From Erythroxylum novogranatense (lineage: Eukaryota > Streptophyta > Magnoliopsida > Malpighiales > Erythroxylaceae): a stretch of 64,000 bases of DNA. Position numbers and translations under genes: made by a program. The stretch covers positions 22,654,309 to 22,718,308 of the forward strand of contig CM057228.1 in NCBI GenBank assembly GCA_029891385.1, in the 5' to 3' direction. The notes under the pieces are model-generated. The model worked only from the letters and a program-made list of their open reading frames with translations. It was not told the DNA's origin and searched no databases. Below, in pieces: positions 61,130-64,000 of this stretch. Numbering within the stretch: position 1 is the first letter of the stretch; each line of letters begins with the position of its first letter.

Positions 61130-63250
61130 ACATTACTCATTTATGCAAAAATGTTAATTTCAAACAGTGATTCCATATTTAATATCCTTTATGTTTGCTA
61201 AAGTTTACAGAACATCTAAACTTAACATAATATCTCCTAAGTATTAACCAATTGAATCACACATGTGAATTAAGAAAACAAGTTCTCATTGTAATTCCTA
61301 GGCTTATGGTATTTTTCAACAATAAGCCTCACGGGAGTTGCATCACTGGTTATGGGTTAAGGTTTATGTCTTAAGATAAAAATTATTTATTAACTAAAGA
61401 TCTATTTTTTTGTTTGTAGTCAAGTATGTTAAAAGAGAATTCAAAGACGCACTAAAGGACGGAGAGGGAAAATTCTTGGTCAGCTTGATTTGGTATGAGA
61501 ACCTAAAATGAATAACTTAATTTTATAAAGTTAGAATATTTAATTGAATGTTTTAGATATTGTTATTTAAATTTAAAATTAATATTAGAAGTTTGATATT
61601 TAACCTAAATTAATTTTGTACTAGTAACAAATATAATAAGTAAAGATAATAATATGAATACTTTGATTAATACATTATTGTAACATACACAAATTATGTA
61701 ATATGCTTAGAAGAAAATTATTATTATATTAAAAAGATGCATGTAAAGATTCACACATAAAAGTAAAGAGAACATAATCATTCAAGAGAGCATCAATGAA
61801 ATAAACCATTGACATAATTCAGATATTTGGAACTATAAGTCAAACCCATCCTATATTAATTCAATGATAAACTGAAGTTTATACCACAAACAAGTTTCAG
61901 TTGGTGTTGGTCGTTAACATTAAAAATGAACGAAGTTCAAATGGAAGGTTCAAACTACAAACAAATACCCAAATTAAATCAAGTTCACAGAAACCTAGTA
62001 AATAACAAAACCCACTTACCTCAACCGACACATAGAAGAAGTCACTGAAGCACATGAAGGAAGAAGATGATGGAGGTAGAATAAGCTGATGACCAAAGAA
62101 GAAAACCAAAATAAAGAAAATAAGACAATGAATAAGATCTTAGCCAGGAATGTCATTTTTTCACTCTTTCCATGAAAGAAACATCGAAAAGTCTATGAGA
62201 TATTTAGACCTTATCCCTTAAAAGTATGCTAGTTCAATCTTATTTGGTCTAAATCACAACCCCCAAATTCTTCATTCATTAGTTGGCTGGTAGTGAGGCA
62301 AAGACTACAAACAATGGATATGTGCAATGGAATTCAGAATGTCCTCTATTTATTATGTCAGTTGGTTCCTAAAACTAATGCTCATCTCTTCTTTTAATGT
62401 TTATCCTCTAGGGTTTTCTGGTCTAAAATTCAATGTTTGATGAAACTATATTGTAATGAAAGGGGATGGCCACTCATTGTTAAATGGGCATGAAAATGTT
62501 AAAAACCTAAAGTAGAATGCTTGTGTCTTCAGAACTACTTTCCTATACTGCATATATGCTATCTAGAGGGAAAGGAACAATACACTTCATAAAGGCTTAG
62601 CTTTAGATAAATATGCAATGGTAATTAATACTACCTTTTAGATTAGAGAAATCCTAATAAAAAACTATGCTCATTTAGTAATCTATACTTAAATAAAACT
62701 CAGATGGTATTTAGATTGTTAATTATAATCTTCTTCATCTTGTGTTTAAATAGTGGTTATATAAACTTTAGGTGGTCAAAATTTCCTATTTAGTATGTTG
62801 CTTCCTTACCCCTCCCCTTTAAGGGGCTTGACCATTGTACACTATTCCTTATTTTGATATAAGCTTAAAGCTTAGTTAATATAATTCTTTCAATCTAAAA
62901 AACATATTACATCCAATCAATATTCAACAATTTAAATATTGAAATTACATAAAACATTACTGTATGAAACGGAAAGGAAATGTTAACGAAGATAGAGAAG
63001 CAAAGTTCAAGGAATTGTTACATAAAAAGCTTGATATAAGAATAAATAATCAAACAATTATAATAGTGGTTAATATAACCGTTTTACATTGTCTTTTTTA
63101 TAGACATCACCAAACTTATTTCTTGTAGGATCACTTAGGTCAAATCAAAATATTGTCACTTAACATAATTGTTTTCCTAGCATTCACAATGTCAAGTTCA
63201 CGTTAAAATCAGTTAATCATATTTTAAACTTAACCTTTAGCAACCAATTT
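61130..63250. other. Unassigned AT-rich DNA right of the CACTA transposase
   Basis: No domain, no subterminal CGACGG-type repeats and no convincing CACTA right terminus were seen. It should hold the 5' end of the CACTA element if that survives. Confidence 0.5.
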
Positions 63251-63253
63251 TAA

Positions 63254-64000
63254 CTAGGAATTCTCTTTGTCATACTTGTCATTTTTCTGGAGATTTGAAG
63301 TGAAAGATGAGCTTTTGCATTCTCTAGCATGATGTCCTCTTTTTCCACATTTCCAACACTCTTCATTGCTTTTCTTTTCTTCATAGGTTTTGGTCCTTCT
63401 TTCCATGGTGTACTTCTTTCTTTCTTCATTTCTTCCACCACTTAATTTTTGAGTAGTCATTTGAACTTTCTCAAGTTTCTAGCATACATTGCTAGTTCTT
63501 CATCTTCTTCCTCTTCATTTATTTCTTCGTCACTTTCATCAAGAGAAGAAGCATTAGCTTTTAAAGCAATTGACTTATGTGACTTACCTCTTCCTCCTCT
63601 TGATTTGAGAATGATCTCATAGTTTATGAGTGATCCCACCAAGGCATTGAATTCCAAATGGTTGAGATCCTTAGACTCCATAATAGCGGTGACTTGTGAG
63701 TCCCATTATTTAGGTAGTGAACGAAGAATTTTTTCACCCTTTCGCTATCCGTCATGTGCTTTCCAAGGTTGCCTAATTCATTAATTATTTCTGCAAAATG
63801 ATCAAGCATAGTAGAAATAGACTCACCTTCCTTCATGACAAACATTTCATAGTCATGTAGAAGCATGTTGATCTTTGTCTCTCGAACTTGGTTGGTTCCT
63901 TCGTGAGTGATGTGAAGTCTCTCCCACATTTCTTGAGCACTATTGCATGAGTTCACTCGATTTCTTTCCTCAATGGTAAGAGCGCAATATATCAACTTCA
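63254..64000 (-). pseudogene. Copia gag fragment (UBN2 + CCHC), runs off the window
   Basis: The minus-strand translation from the window edge gives a UBN2-type gag: AQEMWERLHITHEGTNQVRE, then VKEGESISTM, then an LGKHMTDSERV block (63995-63690). A Ser/Glu-rich acidic stretch follows (DESDEEINEEEEDEELA, about 63520). A CCHC knuckle (CWKCGKRGHHARECK, about 63320-63365) comes next and the frame ends near 63254. Frameshifts separate the three blocks (about 63690 and 63460). The style is SIRE/Maximus-like. The start of gag lies beyond 64000. No pol is seen downstream on the left, where the element would continue, so it is either truncated after gag or interrupted. Confidence 0.8.

Larger units (their letters stand above)
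32779..61130 (-). mobile_element. CACTA (En/Spm) transposon hosting nested retroelements
   Basis: The left end is CACCATAAAAAAATG at 32779, one change from the usual CACTA start, followed by about 450 bp of short subterminal repeats. On the minus strand TNP2 transposase begins near 61116 and its C-terminus is at 36432. It is followed by a second, Ptta/TNPD-like gene remnant (35110-33464), then the subterminal repeats. This is the CACTA layout. Two insertions with target-site duplications account for the bulk: a gypsy element (36587-53623) and a solo LTR (54863-58874). Removing them leaves about 7.3 kb. The right terminus and its subterminal repeats were not found between 61130 and 63250; they may be deleted or too decayed. 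Confidence 0.85.

Overview
This 64 kb window is plant nuclear DNA, most likely from a woody eudicot, but I cannot name the species. Three things point there: a two-exon SHI/STY (SRS) zinc-finger transcription factor gene with a GT-AG intron, several plant LTR-retrotransposon lineages (Copia and Ty3/gypsy), and a CACTA (En/Spm) DNA transposon. The DNA is AT-rich. I see only one convincing host gene. I see no tRNA, rRNA or CRISPR array, and nothing prokaryotic.

Layout. 1-8.4 kb: AT-rich sequence with a repeat containing a perfect 33-bp-arm palindrome, then an old Copia (SIRE/Maximus-like) element (3037-8419) that keeps both LTRs and gag but has lost almost all of pol. 8.7-12.2 kb: AT-rich sequence carrying one copy of a hAT/MITE-like repeat. 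12222-17644: a well-preserved Copia element on the minus strand with 620-bp LTRs, perfect AATAT target-site duplications, a tRNA-Met primer site, and a polyprotein broken by three stops and one frameshift. 17.6-24 kb: intergenic DNA with a LINE-type RNase H scrap and a second, inverted copy of the hAT/MITE-like repeat. 24.1-26.2 kb: the SRS gene, with a leader full of upstream ORFs, one of which overlaps the start codon. 26.2-32.8 kb: intergenic DNA with a 35-bp minisatellite.

32.8-61.1 kb is a nested transposon complex. The host is a CACTA element on the minus strand: left terminus and subterminal repeats at 32779, remains of a second (Ptta/TNPD-like) gene at 33.4-35.1 kb, and a TNP2 transposase pseudogene now split into three blocks (58880-61116, 53629-54862, 36432-36586). 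A 17-kb Athila-like gypsy element (36587-53623, AAGGT duplications) sits in the 3' part of TNP2. A 4.0-kb solo LTR (54863-58874) sits in its middle. A second, 3.7-kb LTR-like insertion (44793-48500) lies inside the gypsy element itself. The right end of the CACTA element was not found. 63.25 kb to the window edge holds the gag end of one more SIRE-like Copia element.

The SRS gene is the only part with a likely cellular role: auxin-related regulation of organ, gynoecium and root development, by family knowledge. The rest is a record of transposition. I did not find a convincing new biological system. The items most worth a second look are the SRS uORF architecture, the three-level nest with a clear insertion order, the unrecognised open frames inside the CACTA element, the strongly strand-skewed gypsy LTRs, and the two large LTRs whose modules appear in a different order.
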